DNA of 64,000 nucleotides from Massilia sp. PAMC28688 (GCF_019443445.1 NZ_CP080378.1:1302001-1366000), one strand, 5' to 3'. Shown: positions 12,202-22,166, numbered from the stretch's first letter. The notes: generated from the sequence alone by a model not told the origin. Translations and numbers: made by a program.

Positions 12202-13208
12202 CCAGAAAATGGTGCCAGCGATGCCCGGTGGGTGACGCTGATGGGGAATGCGGTGCCGACCTCGCGTTCCAGGCCGTAGCAGCGATTGAGCAATGCGTTC
12301 AGCCCCGAGCGTGTGACTGCGCGCCACGGGACATGCACCGAGGTCAGGCGCGGCGCCGAGTGCTCGGCGCTGGGCGTATCGTCGTAGCCCAGCACCGACA
12401 CGTCCCGTGGCACCGATATGCCGATCTCGTGAAAATACGACAGCACGCCCACTGCCATTTCGTCGTTGGCGCAAAACAGCGCCGTGAAGTCGTGGCGCGC
12501 ATCGGCCAGCTCGCGCGCGCAGTTCCAGCCGCCTTCAGGCGAAAAGTCGCTTTCCGCGACCCACATCGACGCGGTATCGATGCCGCTGCGCGCCATTTCG
12601 GCCATGAACCCGTCAATCCGCGCCACATTGTCGGGCAGTGTGCTGGGACCGGCGATGACGGCGATTTTCCGGTGCCCCAGTTCCAGCAGGGCGCGCGCGG
12701 CCAGCACCCCGCCCTGGGTGTGGTCGGCCGTGAAGCACTGCGCCGGAATGCTGGCAAAAACATGATTGAGCACGACCAGGCGCGATTGCTTGGGCCCCAG
12801 GGCAGCGATGTCGTCGTCGAGCAGGTGGTTGGTCATGGCAATGAGGCCGTCGCAGCCGCGCTCCATCAGGAACTCGATGCCTTCAATGGCCTGCTCGCGC
12901 GGATTGCCCAGGCCGACCCCGAACGCCACCACCATGTGCAGGCCGGCGGCGCGCAGCTCGGTATCGATCAGCTGCAGGATGGGCGTATAGAAGGTGCCCT
13001 TCAGGACCGGGATGTACACCCCGATCATCTGGGTAGACCCTGACAGCAGCGAGCGCGCCGCATGCGACGGCCGGAAATCGAGTTCCTCGATCGCCTGGCG
13101 CACCTTCTCCATGGTTGCCGGCGACACCGAGCCCTTGCCGCTGACCACACGCGAAGCGGTGCCCAGTCCCACGCCCGCCAGCCGGGCGACGTCCTTGATG
13201 GTAGCCAT
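12198..13208 (-). CDS. LacI family transcriptional regulator
   Basis: A 336-residue regulator: helix-turn-helix at the extreme N-terminus (ATIKDVARLAGVGLGTASRV), then the hinge helix and a periplasmic-binding-protein-like effector domain. ATG 13208 is chosen because the HTH begins there and GGGGAC precedes it; the open frame upstream lies in the ATPase gene's tail. It is the last gene of the sugar ABC operon and sits directly before the glucosidase unit. The two near-identical operators at 12147 and 16082 are its likely targets. The inducer is probably a beta-glucoside or glucose derivative, by context only. Confidence 0.92.
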   Translation of the reverse strand: MATIKDVARLAGVGLGTASRVVSGKGSVSPATMEKVRQAIEELDFRPSHAARSLLSGSTQMIGVYIPVLKGTFYTPILQLIDTELRAAGLHMVVAFGVGLGNPREQAIEGIEFLMERGCDGLIAMTNHLLDDDIAALGPKQSRLVVLNHVFASIPAQCFTADHTQGGVLAARALLELGHRKIAVIAGPSTLPDNVARIDGFMAEMARSGIDTASMWVAESDFSPEGGWNCARELADARHDFTALFCANDEMAVGVLSYFHEIGISVPRDVSVLGYDDTPSAEHSAPRLTSVHVPWRAVTRSGLNALLNRCYGLEREVGTAFPISVTHRASLAPFSG

Positions 13209-13221
13209 GCAGCAGTCCCCT

Positions 13222-14280
<1,059 letters not shown>

Positions 14281-14283
14281 GAA

Positions 14284-15147
14284 TTAACCTTTGACCGCGC
14301 CGGCGGCGATACCGCGCACGAACCAGCGCCCGGAAATGAAATAGATCGCCAGCGGCACCAGCGATGTGAGGATGGTGGCCGCCATGTTGACGTTGTACTG
14401 GCGCGTGCCGGTGGTGGTATTGATGACGTTATTGAGCTGCACCGTCATGGGCGCATTGTCGCTGCTCGCAAAGACCAGGCCCAGTAAATAATCGTTCCAC
14501 ACACCGGTGACCTGCATGATGGCTGCAACGACGATGATGGGCAGCGACATGGGCAGCATCACGTGGGCAAAGATCCGAAAGAATCCCCCGCCATCGATGC
14601 GCGCAGCCTGGAACAGTTCATGCGGCACGCCCGCGTAGTAATTGCGGAACAGGAGCGTCATGACCGGCATCGCAAAGATCATGTGGACCGCCACGATGCC
14701 GTACAGGGACCCGAACAGCCCCACCGCTGCCAGCGCCCGCACCAGCGGATAAATCATGACTTGCAGCGGAATGAAGGCACCGACCATCAAGATGCCAAAC
14801 AGCAGGCCCGCGCCGCGCGGGCGCCAGAATGAGAGCGCATAGCCATTGATGGCGCCGAGCAGGATCGGCAGCACGGTGCTGGGCACCGCAATGGCGACCG
14901 AATTCCAGAACCCGCCACGAATGCCTTCACAGCTCATGCCGGTGCAGGCGCCGCTCCACGCCTGCCGCCACGGTTCCAACGTTACATCGAGCGGAAGCGC
15001 AAAGATATTCCCGGCGCGGATCTCTTCCATCGGCTTGACCGAAGTGGCCAGCATCACGTATAGCGGCAGCAGGAAAAACAGCGCTGCGGTAAGCAGAAAG
15101 GCATAGATGCCGATGCGCGCCGGGGTCAGGTGGCGCCTGTGCCTCAT
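14284..15147 (-). CDS. Carbohydrate ABC transporter permease (MalG type)
   Basis: The 287-residue inner-membrane permease subunit with six predicted helices. The EAA coupling loop for the ATPase appears as QAARIDGGGFFRIFAHVMLP. The start at 15147 overlaps the upstream permease stop (ATGA); the longer open frame upstream lies inside that gene. Together with the MalF-type partner it forms the translocation channel of a CUT1 sugar importer. Confidence 0.93.
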   Translation of the reverse strand: MRHRRHLTPARIGIYAFLLTAALFFLLPLYVMLATSVKPMEEIRAGNIFALPLDVTLEPWRQAWSGACTGMSCEGIRGGFWNSVAIAVPSTVLPILLGAINGYALSFWRPRGAGLLFGILMVGAFIPLQVMIYPLVRALAAVGLFGSLYGIVAVHMIFAMPVMTLLFRNYYAGVPHELFQAARIDGGGFFRIFAHVMLPMSLPIIVVAAIMQVTGVWNDYLLGLVFASSDNAPMTVQLNNVINTTTGTRQYNVNMAATILTSLVPLAIYFISGRWFVRGIAAGAVKG

Positions 15148-16043
15148 GGCCGCCCCTTGCGCTGCGCCTGGCCAAGGCTGCGTGCGTAGATGTAGGGCGC
15201 CACCAGCGCCAGCACGGGCAGCAGCATGACAATGGCGCCGGCCGAGGCCAGCGCAATGTTGGCGCGCCCGAACAGATGGTCCATGATGAATTTGGCCGGC
15301 ACTTCGCTGGCGGTGCCCGGCCCGCCCTGGGTCATGGCCACCACCGCGTCGAACAGCTTGACCACGGCGGTGGAGAGCAGCAGCAGCACCGTGGCTACCG
15401 TCGGCCACAGCATGGGCAGCACAATGGAGAGGTAGACACGCCAGGCCGGGATGCCGTCAAGACGGGCCGCCTTCCAGATATCGCCGTCAATGCCGCGCAG
15501 CCCGGCCAGCATCATCGCCATCACCAGCCCGGCAGCCTGCCACACGGTGGCGATGACGATGGTGTACATGACCATGTCCTGGTCCACGATCCAGTCAAAG
15601 GTAAAGTCGGCGAAACCCAGCTGCACGGCAGCCTGCTCGATGCCGTTGCCAGGCGTGAGAATCCATTGCCACACCAGGCCCGTGGCCACGAAGGACATCG
15701 CGTAGGGATAAAGGAACACGGTGCGCAGCACGCCTTCGCCGCTGACATTCTGGTCAATGAACACGGCCAGCAGAAAACCGATCACCAGGCAGGCGCCGAT
15801 GAACAATACGCCATACAGGGCCAGGTTCGACAGCGACAGCAGCCAGCGTTCGTTCTCGAACAGGCGCGTGTACTGGGCCAGCCCGACAAAGGTATCGGAC
15901 GGGAAGCTGCGCGCATTGGTCAATGAGGTACGCAGCGACCACAGTACCGTGCCCAGGTAGCCGACAATGACAGTGAGCGCCATCGGCAACAGGGCGGCGA
16001 ACGGAATTATTCTGCGCAGCGAACGCCGGCGAGCTGGGGCCAT
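15144..16043 (-). CDS. Carbohydrate ABC transporter permease (MalF type)
   Basis: The 299-residue permease with six helices; the EAA loop is KAARLDGIPAWRVYLSIVLP. AGGAG sits before the ATG. This is the first gene of the operon permease-permease-ATPase-lacI, transcribed from a strong promoter with an overlapping operator. In most such operons a solute-binding protein gene comes first. None is present here: the next upstream gene encodes an unrelated 77-residue protein. Confidence 0.93.
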   Translation of the reverse strand: MAPARRRSLRRIIPFAALLPMALTVIVGYLGTVLWSLRTSLTNARSFPSDTFVGLAQYTRLFENERWLLSLSNLALYGVLFIGACLVIGFLLAVFIDQNVSGEGVLRTVFLYPYAMSFVATGLVWQWILTPGNGIEQAAVQLGFADFTFDWIVDQDMVMYTIVIATVWQAAGLVMAMMLAGLRGIDGDIWKAARLDGIPAWRVYLSIVLPMLWPTVATVLLLLSTAVVKLFDAVVAMTQGGPGTASEVPAKFIMDHLFGRANIALASAGAIVMLLPVLALVAPYIYARSLGQAQRKGRP

Positions 16044-16081
16044 GGAGTCTCCTGATAGGCGGCATGCATCAGTCCCGCCTT

Positions 16082-16099
16082 ATTGGAAACGTTCCCAAT
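16082..16099. promoter_or_regulatory. LacI-type operator of the sugar ABC operon
   Basis: The 18-bp near-palindrome ATTGGAAACGTTCCCAAT has a central CG and matches the site at 12147-12164 at 15 of 18 positions. It starts 39 bp before the first permease gene, immediately downstream of the -10, so bound repressor would block initiation. Confidence 0.75.
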
Positions 16100-16110
16100 G
16101 CCATGTGCGA

Positions 16111-16140
16111 AATATAACACTCCAGGATTTTGAGTGTCAA
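16111..16140 (-). promoter_or_regulatory. Sigma-70 promoter of the sugar ABC operon
   Basis: Minus strand: TTGACA (16135-16140), 18-bp spacer, TATATT (16111-16116). The predicted start near 16104 lies at the edge of the operator. Confidence 0.75.
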
Positions 16141-16170
16141 CGCATTCCGAAAAAGAGTACTGGACCGGGT

Positions 16171-16404
16171 TTAGCCGCCGTAGGTCATGCCGGACGCGCG
16201 GACGATATCGAACCACAATGGCTCCTGCCCTTCGAGGCTGCCAGTGCGCTTGTTGGGTGTGCTGAGAACGCGCATTGACACGTGCATGGGCACACCATAA
16301 TTGGCAAGGTAGGCTGCAGCGGCACGCGTCGAGACTTCCCGTTGGACTTTCAGTCCCATTTCAACCCGGTACGCCATCAGCCGGTTTTTCCGCTCTTGAA
16401 CCAT
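16171..16404 (-). CDS. Hypothetical 77-residue protein
   Basis: A small protein of no family I recognise. ATG 16404 has GGAGG at good spacing, which supports translation from there and not from the longer open frame. It begins with a basic, helical segment (VQERKNRLMAYRVEMG) and contains AAAYLANYGVPMHV. This arrangement suggests a small cytoplasmic or DNA-binding protein, but no defined fold can be named. It has neither signal peptide nor membrane segment. It stands alone between the sugar operon and the K+ channel gene. Confidence 0.6.
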   Translation of the reverse strand: MVQERKNRLMAYRVEMGLKVQREVSTRAAAAYLANYGVPMHVSMRVLSTPNKRTGSLEGQEPLWFDIVRASGMTYGG

Positions 16405-16548
16405 TGCATCCTCCGTAGACAGCCAATATACACACCCCTGTCCAGTTTCACAATTGCTGGATCGCAACAGCAAATGATGCAGCGCGGCGCCTTGCGGGCT
16501 GGGGGCGCGCCGGTACGAAGCGGCGGGCACGCATGATATGCTTTCGCC

Positions 16549-17436
16549 ATGACCAATACAATCAAGGGCGAGGCCCCGCTCGCGCCCCAGACACCCGGCG
16601 ACTTCGGCAAGCCCCTCAGTGGCTGGCGGCGCCGGATCTACACCATCATTTTCGAGGCCGACACCCGCGCCGGCAGGCAGTTTGACGTGTTCGTGGTGGT
16701 GGCCATTCTGCTGAGCATTTTCGTGGTGGTCATCGGCAGCGTGCCGCGCATCGAGCGCAGCATTGGTGCCCAGCTCACCCTGATCGAGTGGGGCTTCACG
16801 ATTCTGTTTACCGCCGAGTACATCGCACGCCTGTGCTGTGTGCGGCGCCCGGCCCGCTATGCGCTCAGCTTTTTCGGCATCATTGACCTGCTGTCGATCT
16901 TGCCGACCTATTTTTCGCTGTTCGTCCCGGAAGCGAGCGCCTTCCTCGACATTCGCATCCTGCGGCTGCTGCGCATTTTCCGCATTCTCAAGCTCACCCT
17001 GTATGTGGCCGAATACGTGCGGCTCGGGCAGGCCCTGCGCGCGAGCGGACGCAAGATCCTGATCTTTCTCTCCGTGGTGCTGATGGCGGTACTGATCTTT
17101 GGCACCATCATGTATGTGGTGGAAGGGCCGGAAAACGGCTTCACCAGCATCCCCATCGCCATGTACTGGGCCGCGGTCACCATGACGACAGTGGGCTACG
17201 GCGACATCACCCCGTATACGACGCTGGGACGCTTCATCGCCTCATTCATGATGCTGCTCGGCTGGGGCGTGCTGGCGGTGCCGACCGGGATTGTCACTGC
17301 CGAGATGACGTCCCAGCGCCTGTCGCAAAAGCCGACCACCCGCACCTGCGAAGCGTGCCTTAGCGAAGGGCATGAAGCAGACGCGCACTATTGCAAGGAT
17401 TGCGGCGAGCCGCTGCCGGTCTACCGGCACGACTAG
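16549..17436 (+). CDS. Voltage-gated-type potassium channel with C-terminal zinc ribbon
   Basis: A 295-residue six-helix ion channel. The S4 voltage-sensor-like helix RILRLLRIFRILKL (136-149) has arginines at every third position. The pore helix and selectivity filter TVGYGD lie at 214-219, which specifies K+. After S6, the tail contains two CxxC pairs (C267/C270 and C282/C285; CEAC and CKDC), a compact zinc ribbon replacing the RCK/cNMP domains usual in gated bacterial channels. A metal- or redox-sensitive tail is conceivable. No clear Shine-Dalgarno is seen, but the preceding sequence is non-coding and the frame matches from the first helix on. Confidence 0.9.
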   Translation: MTNTIKGEAPLAPQTPGDFGKPLSGWRRRIYTIIFEADTRAGRQFDVFVVVAILLSIFVVVIGSVPRIERSIGAQLTLIEWGFTILFTAEYIARLCCVRRPARYALSFFGIIDLLSILPTYFSLFVPEASAFLDIRILRLLRIFRILKLTLYVAEYVRLGQALRASGRKILIFLSVVLMAVLIFGTIMYVVEGPENGFTSIPIAMYWAAVTMTTVGYGDITPYTTLGRFIASFMMLLGWGVLAVPTGIVTAEMTSQRLSQKPTTRTCEACLSEGHEADAHYCKDCGEPLPVYRHD

Positions 17437-17454
17437 CGCCCGCCGCTGCGATCC

Positions 17455-18432
17455 TTATCCGCGTTTACACGCCGCCACGGGCGTCGGCGTCACCACGAAT
17501 GCATGATGGGCGCCGTATTCGCCGCGAATGGGCTGGGTGCCGGAAGCGCCGGCATTCGGTCCGATGATGTAGGTGTTCGCCTTTGGAATGCCGGCATCGG
17601 CGTAAGCACCGATGTCGGTGGTGGCGTTGCCATATGCGCGGATGATGTTCAGGCCCACGACGTTGCGCAGGTAGCGCACATAATCGGTCTTGAACTGTTG
17701 CGTGTTCGGTGGAATGGGGCCGCCACTGTACGGGTTGGAATGGTAGTGCCAGGGGCCGATGCGCTGGATATTGAGCCACTCGCGTCCATCCTTGGTCACC
17801 CAGTACGGCCGCGCGGTCAGGTAAATGATCTGATAGCCCTTTTGCCGGTAGGTGTTCACGACCTCGGACGCATAGTAATACGGCGTTGCTGTCTTGATGC
17901 CAAGGTAGTCCGCGGCCGCTTCAAAGTCGTTGATGGTAAGGGTGCCGTCGATATCAAACAGCACCGCATCGCGACCGGGATCGACCACGCTCACGTAGCC
18001 GGACGTGGTACTGAGGTCGCCCTCGACCACGAAGCGCACCACATAGTCGCCAACGCGCCGCGCGCCGAGCGGCACGGCGATCTTGCCGTCGCTGTTGGTG
18101 ACATAGCTGCCCACATACTCCCACCCTGCCATGCCGGTGCCGTACAAATAGGCATGCACACGCTCGCCCTCCAGGTCCTTGTGCAGGACCGCGTCATAAT
18201 CGAACTTCGCTTCCATGGTGGCGCCGGAACCGGCCTTGACGATCACGTCGTGCGCCATATGCCAGGGTTTGTACCAGCTCGATAACAAGGTATTGCCAAA
18301 CTTGGCAAAGTTCTTCTTGGCGGGGCCCGACAAGGTGGGCGGGTTATACGCGCTGACGTAATCGGGACATGCAGCATGGGCAGACAGGGCAGCAAACGCA
18401 GACAGCAAGGCGCCGGCAACGGACTTGAGCAT
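17455..18432 (-). CDS. Exported lipin/LNS2-like HAD phosphatase
   Basis: A 325-residue protein with a signal peptide (about 1-20, ending AHA). A beta-rich region follows, then an HAD-type C-terminal domain with the nucleophile motif DIDGT at 160-164 (both aspartates present) and YLTARPYWVTKDGREWL as motif II surroundings. This is the arrangement of LNS2 (lipin/Ned1/Smp2) proteins, whose eukaryotic members dephosphorylate phosphatidic acid. The bacterial exported versions have no assigned substrate as far as I know; phospholipid headgroups or phosphatidate outside the cell are possible. AGGAG precedes the start. A long inverted repeat lies just upstream. Confidence 0.82.
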   Translation of the reverse strand: MLKSVAGALLSAFAALSAHAACPDYVSAYNPPTLSGPAKKNFAKFGNTLLSSWYKPWHMAHDVIVKAGSGATMEAKFDYDAVLHKDLEGERVHAYLYGTGMAGWEYVGSYVTNSDGKIAVPLGARRVGDYVVRFVVEGDLSTTSGYVSVVDPGRDAVLFDIDGTLTINDFEAAADYLGIKTATPYYYASEVVNTYRQKGYQIIYLTARPYWVTKDGREWLNIQRIGPWHYHSNPYSGGPIPPNTQQFKTDYVRYLRNVVGLNIIRAYGNATTDIGAYADAGIPKANTYIIGPNAGASGTQPIRGEYGAHHAFVVTPTPVAACKRG

Positions 18433-18447
18433 GGAACTCTCCTGAGT

Positions 18448-18479
18448 AAAGGTTGTTTAATATCGTATATACAACCTTT
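18448..18479. promoter_or_regulatory. Inverted repeat upstream of the lipin-like gene
   Basis: Perfect 9-bp arms AAAGGTTGT / ACAACCTTT are separated by 14 AT-rich bases, 15 bp before the lipin-like ATG. It could be an operator over the promoter or a leader hairpin; I cannot assign a regulator. Confidence 0.45.
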
Positions 18480-18601
18480 CCATTGTAGTCACAGATTGTG
18501 GCACTGTAATGACAGCCGCCCGACAATATTTATTTTGCGCACGATTGGAGAAGATATTGCGAGCGCTCGCTCGTGATGGTAGCGACTCGGTAAATTCGCG
18601 T

Positions 18602-18630
18602 GCAACAACCCGGGACGGCCCGGGTTGCTG
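18602..18630 (-). terminator. GC-rich hairpin after the chitinase gene
   Basis: GCAACCCGGG / CCCGGGTTGTTGC arms with a CCGT loop lie 11 bp after the chitinase stop. No T-run follows on the minus strand, so it is a stable hairpin but only a possible terminator. Confidence 0.35.
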
Positions 18631-18641
18631 CGATTTTCCGA

Positions 18642-20237
18642 TCAGGGCAGCGACTTCAGTGAGGCCTTGACCGGCACCGAGAAGTTGTAGCCGTCATGCT
18701 TGTCCCAGTTGATCGACCAGGTCATCACGCCGCGGAAGTCCGGATAGGCCTTGAGCGGCTTGATGGTCCCGCAGTTCAACAGCTGGGTCAGGCACTTGAG
18801 CGCATTGTTGACGTCCGCCGTGGTGGTAAAGCCCGAACCTGCCGAACTGCGGCCGGACGGCACGCCAAACCCTACCTGATCAGGCCGCAAACCAGCGAAG
18901 GTGTTGCCACCGTAAGTAAAGCCTTCAATCAGCATTTTTGCCGTGCCCACCAGCTGATCTGCGGAGCCGGCCTTTAGCGGCGCAGCGGCATACGGCGTGT
19001 AGACGTCGCCGTTGTTGTAGTACTGCGGGTGGAGCACAGTGAGCTCATTGCGCAGCGCATTGATCAGCGGGATGTAGGCGCCCCAGATCGATCCATAGCT
19101 CGTGTAGCCGCCCTCCACGTAGACCCATTCCGGCGCCATCGAGAGGTAGAAATTCGGTCCTACTTTCGCCTTCAGATTCTTGACAGCGATCGGCAGATAG
19201 GTCTGGATGGCCGCGCCCTGCGATACGCCGTTTTCCAGGTCAATGTCGATGCCGTCAAAGCCAAACTTCTGGATGATGGCGTACAGCGAATTGGTGAAGT
19301 TGGCCGCTTCGGCCGCCGAGCCAACCGATACAGAACCGTTCTGGCCGCCCAGCGAGAGAATGACCTTCTTGCCGGCCGCGCGCTTGGCCTTGATGTCGGC
19401 GATGAACTGCGCTTCAGTGCCTGCACCGGGGTCCACGGTCAGGCTGACGTTGCCGCCACCGGCATTGTCTGCGAAGGAAACGACGATCACATCCCAGTCG
19501 TCACTCACCTGGCTAATCGGATAGGTGGGGCCGCTCGGGTTGGTGAAATTGTGCCAGTAGCCGATCAGCGCGTGCCTGGCCAGGCCGGGTGTCGGTGTCG
19601 GTGTCGGCGTTGGTGTCGGGGTTGGGGTTGGTGTTGGTGTCGGTGTCGGCGTCGGTGTAGGCGTTGGGGTGGTACAAGTACCGCCGACGCTCCACAAAGT
19701 AGGCGAGTCCTTCGGATTCCAATTGGCGCCAACGTGGGCGGTATGCGTGACCAGTGCCTTGTACGACACACCAAGATAGCTCACCACCTGGCCGGCGGCA
19801 TAGGATTGACCTTCCGTCCAAAGCGCGCATGCGGGCGCTGGCGTCGGTGTTGGTGTCGGTGTTGGTGTCGGTGTCGGTGTCGGTGTGGGTGTGGGCGTGG
19901 GCGTCGGGGTGGGTGTGGGCGTGGGCGTCGGGGTTGGCGTTGCGCCGCAGGCACTGGAGACAGTCCATGGTTTGCCGCTTCCCGCAGCGCCGTGACTGGT
20001 AGATGGATTGTCCCCCTGCGTCCAGTAGGCGGCCGTGTAATTCACACCGTTATAGCTTACGGTATGACCGCCGCTATAGGCAGTCGCGCTGTTCCACGCG
20101 GCGTGGCACGCAATCGTGGCGGCGAGCAGTTTGGGCTGTTGGCCGGAAGCGGTGGCAGGACTATTGCTGCCTCCGCATGCTGAAAGCGCGCCTCCCAGCA
20201 AGCTGACGATAAGGCCATTCATGACAGTTCGATTCAT
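18642..20237 (-). CDS. Chitinase (GH18) lipoprotein with two CBM5/12-like modules
   Basis: A 531-residue secreted chitinase. The signal peptide ends in lipobox LSAC with C21, so it is probably lipid-anchored to the outer membrane. Two aromatic-rich chitin-binding modules of the CBM5/12 kind (starting [11 protein letters not shown] and [13 protein letters not shown]) are each followed by a Thr-Pro repeat linker. The GH18 domain has the catalytic motif DGIDIDLE at 328-335, with the acid E335. The start at 20237 uses GGAGT at correct spacing; a second ATG is directly adjacent upstream. The enzyme would release chito-oligosaccharides. Direct repeats upstream are a candidate control region. Confidence 0.93.
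   Translation of the reverse strand: MNRTVMNGLIVSLLGGALSACGGSNSPATASGQQPKLLAATIACHAAWNSATAYSGGHTVSYNGVNYTAAYWTQGDNPSTSHGAAGSGKPWTVSSACGATPTPTPTPTPTPTPTPTPTPTPTPTPTPTPTPTPAPACALWTEGQSYAAGQVVSYLGVSYKALVTHTAHVGANWNPKDSPTLWSVGGTCTTPTPTPTPTPTPTPTPTPTPTPTPTPTPGLARHALIGYWHNFTNPSGPTYPISQVSDDWDVIVVSFADNAGGGNVSLTVDPGAGTEAQFIADIKAKRAAGKKVILSLGGQNGSVSVGSAAEAANFTNSLYAIIQKFGFDGIDIDLENGVSQGAAIQTYLPIAVKNLKAKVGPNFYLSMAPEWVYVEGGYTSYGSIWGAYIPLINALRNELTVLHPQYYNNGDVYTPYAAAPLKAGSADQLVGTAKMLIEGFTYGGNTFAGLRPDQVGFGVPSGRSSAGSGFTTTADVNNALKCLTQLLNCGTIKPLKAYPDFRGVMTWSINWDKHDGYNFSVPVKASLKSLP
19587..19672. repeat. Thr-Pro codon repeat (second linker)
   Basis: A degenerate 6-bp tandem repeat (GGTGTC/GGTGTT/GGCGTC on the plus strand) encodes Pro-Thr dipeptides in the chitinase linker before the catalytic domain. 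Confidence 0.85.
19834..19943. repeat. Thr-Pro codon repeat (first linker)
   Basis: A longer tract of the same 6-bp unit encodes the linker between the two chitin-binding modules. Repeats of this kind can change length by slippage without breaking the frame. Confidence 0.85.
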
Positions 20238-20324
20238 CATTACTCCGGAAAAAGTAGTTGGAAACCTGGGGCGTAGCGCCGAGGCCGGACACACTTGGCC
20301 GAAATAATGTTGAAAAGGCACTAC

Positions 20325-20390
20325 TCAAGTACCAATATAACACCGGTTCGTAATTTTAAATACCAAAAGACGATTTGTTAAATACCAAAA
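20325..20390. promoter_or_regulatory. Three spaced repeats upstream of chitinase
   Basis: TTAAATACCAAAA occurs identically at 20356-20368 and 20378-20390, 22 bp apart. A weaker copy, TCAAGTACCAATA, is at 20325-20337, 31 bp from the first. The offsets are about two and three helical turns, so a regulator could bind all three on one face of the DNA. They lie 88-153 bp before the chitinase start. Confidence 0.5.
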
Positions 20391-20513
20391 TAGACCACTG
20401 AGGGCGTCTTTACGCCACCCATGCTGGATGTGCGGTCACTCGATTTCGGGGGGGTAGATACGCGAAGTGCCCTGCACAAGCCTGCAACCGGCAGGCGTGA
20501 CAGGGCATACTTA

Positions 20514-21293
20514 TCAGGAAAACTGCGAAAAATCCGGCTTGCGCTTTTCAAAAAAGGCGGTGAAGGCTTCCTTGGCTTCCGGTGCCAGCAGCATGGCACC
20601 AAACAGCTTGTTCTCGGCGGCCATGGCCTCGTCTACCGCTGCAGTTCTGGTGCGCTTCATCAAGGCCTTGGTGGTGCGGATGGACGCAGCCGGCAGCGCC
20701 ACCAGCTTGGCCGCCTGCTTCTGCGCGTAGGGCATCAGCTCGGCCAGCGGCAGCACTTTCGACACCAGTCCCATTTCATATGCTTCCTGGGCCAGGAATG
20801 CTTCGCCAAGCAGCAGCTTTTCCGCGGCGCGCGGATAGCCGGCCAGCTGCGGCAGCAGCAGCGACGAGGCAAATTCCGGGCACAGGCCCAGCTGCGCGAA
20901 CGGCATGGAAAACTTGGCATTGTCAGCCGCGTAGACCAGGTCGCAGTGCATCAGCAGCGTGGTGCCGATGCCCACGGCGGCGCCGGAAACGGCAGCGACG
21001 ACCGGCTTGGTACTGCCCGACAGCGCGCGCATGAACTGGAAAACAGGACGCGCTTCTGCCGGCACACCTTCAACCGGCCGTGAATTCTTCATGAAGTCTT
21101 CCAGATCGTTACCGGCGGTGAAAATTTCCGGTTTGCCGGTGATGAGGATGGCGCGCACGCTGCTGTCGCTTTCAGCCGCCACAAGGGCGTCTGCCATGGT
21201 CTGGTACATCACTGCGGTGATCGCGTTCTTGCGCTCCGGGCGGTTGAATTCGATCGTCAACACGCCGTCCGCAACGGTCGTCACAATTTCCAT
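20514..21293 (-). CDS. Enoyl-CoA hydratase/isomerase
   Basis: A 259-residue crotonase-fold enzyme. The oxyanion-hole segments are visible as LITGKPEIFTAGNDLEDF and AAVSGAAVGIGTTLLMHCDL. The second catalytic glutamate position falls in the CPEFASSL region, where the order resembles isomerase-like members as much as true hydratases. It probably acts on a fatty or aromatic acyl-CoA. It stands apart from the beta-oxidation operon downstream and has its own upstream space. The ATG is preceded by AGGAGCAGTGC, an acceptable ribosome binding site. Confidence 0.88.
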   Translation of the reverse strand: MEIVTTVADGVLTIEFNRPERKNAITAVMYQTMADALVAAESDSSVRAILITGKPEIFTAGNDLEDFMKNSRPVEGVPAEARPVFQFMRALSGSTKPVVAAVSGAAVGIGTTLLMHCDLVYAADNAKFSMPFAQLGLCPEFASSLLLPQLAGYPRAAEKLLLGEAFLAQEAYEMGLVSKVLPLAELMPYAQKQAAKLVALPAASIRTTKALMKRTRTAAVDEAMAAENKLFGAMLLAPEAKEAFTAFFEKRKPDFSQFS

Positions 21294-21431
21294 GCACTGC
21301 TCCTGAAAAGATAAGGAGCGCCGGGGGATACCGGCGCCCTGATGCCAATATTTTAACCGAACCCCTCTGTGCCAGTGCAGGCCGGCGGCATCAAACGACG
21401 ACGAGCACAGACTGCATGGCAGCGCGGGGGA

Positions 21432-21968
21432 CTAGAAGCGAAAAGTGGCTTTCACGCGCCGGGACATCATCATGTAGGGAACCCACACACATAAGGCGAA
21501 CATGGCGCGAAACATTTCCTTTCTTGTTTCCGGGTCCATGACCGGCAAGTCCGGCCGCACCACTTGCAAGCCCAGCGAGTCCACGACCACGACCACCGGC
21601 GCGGCCACGTGGGCCCAGATGAACCACTTGGGGAATGCCTTTTTCTTGGAAAATAGCAGGTGGATCATGTAAGTCCAGGCCAACACCAGAGCAACATTGA
21701 TCACGATTTCGCTCACCAGAAACGGGCCCCAGAACGGGTGAAACACGTCCGAACCCGGCGTGGTCAGAGCCTGCCAGGTACCCTCGCCAAAAATCGCCCC
21801 ATAGTTCTTGTACATATCCCAAGCCATCCTGAAGGGCGAAATGACCACGCCCAAGGCCACCAGGATCAGCCAGCCGCGAATGCCTTCAAGTGCGGGGTCT
21901 GCCGGGGCGAGCGCGACCGGGGCTACCGGCGCAGCCACCGGAGGATCATAGGGGTTCGAGAGATTCAT
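21432..21968 (-). CDS. DUF2569 family membrane protein
   Basis: A 178-residue protein with a Pro/Ala-rich N-terminus followed by IRGWLILVALGVVISPFRM, the typical DUF2569 opening. Four hydrophobic segments span the remainder, ending in a basic tail. The function of the family is unknown. ATG 21968 is chosen because the conserved part follows soon after it; the open frame continues upstream without recognisable sequence. Confidence 0.75.
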   Translation of the reverse strand: MNLSNPYDPPVAAPVAPVALAPADPALEGIRGWLILVALGVVISPFRMAWDMYKNYGAIFGEGTWQALTTPGSDVFHPFWGPFLVSEIVINVALVLAWTYMIHLLFSKKKAFPKWFIWAHVAAPVVVVVDSLGLQVVRPDLPVMDPETRKEMFRAMFALCVWVPYMMMSRRVKATFRF

Positions 21969-22118
21969 GGAAATGGCGGATTGATTGGCGGGAAGGTTGC
22001 AATGAAGGCCGGCATAAGCAGCGGCGCCAAGGCGGCTGCGTTTGTTAACAAATGGAAACAACCGTTAGTATAGCCCATCACGGCGCGCACCTTGACGCTG
22101 AGGGGAAGACGCGCCGGA

Positions 22119-22148
22119 ATAAAAAACGCCGCTTCACCAGCGGCGTTT
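22119..22148 (-). terminator. Terminator of the beta-oxidation operon
   Basis: Minus strand AAACGCCGC / GCGGCGTTT stem with a 7-base loop, followed by a T-run, 18 bp after the thiolase stop. Confidence 0.85.
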
Positions 22149-22166
22149 CTTCGGTACGGGCAGGAA

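Noticed and set aside
19587..19943. Regular repeats considered as a CRISPR array
   Set aside because: The unit is 6 bp, lies in frame inside the chitinase gene and encodes Thr-Pro; there are no spacers or cas genes.
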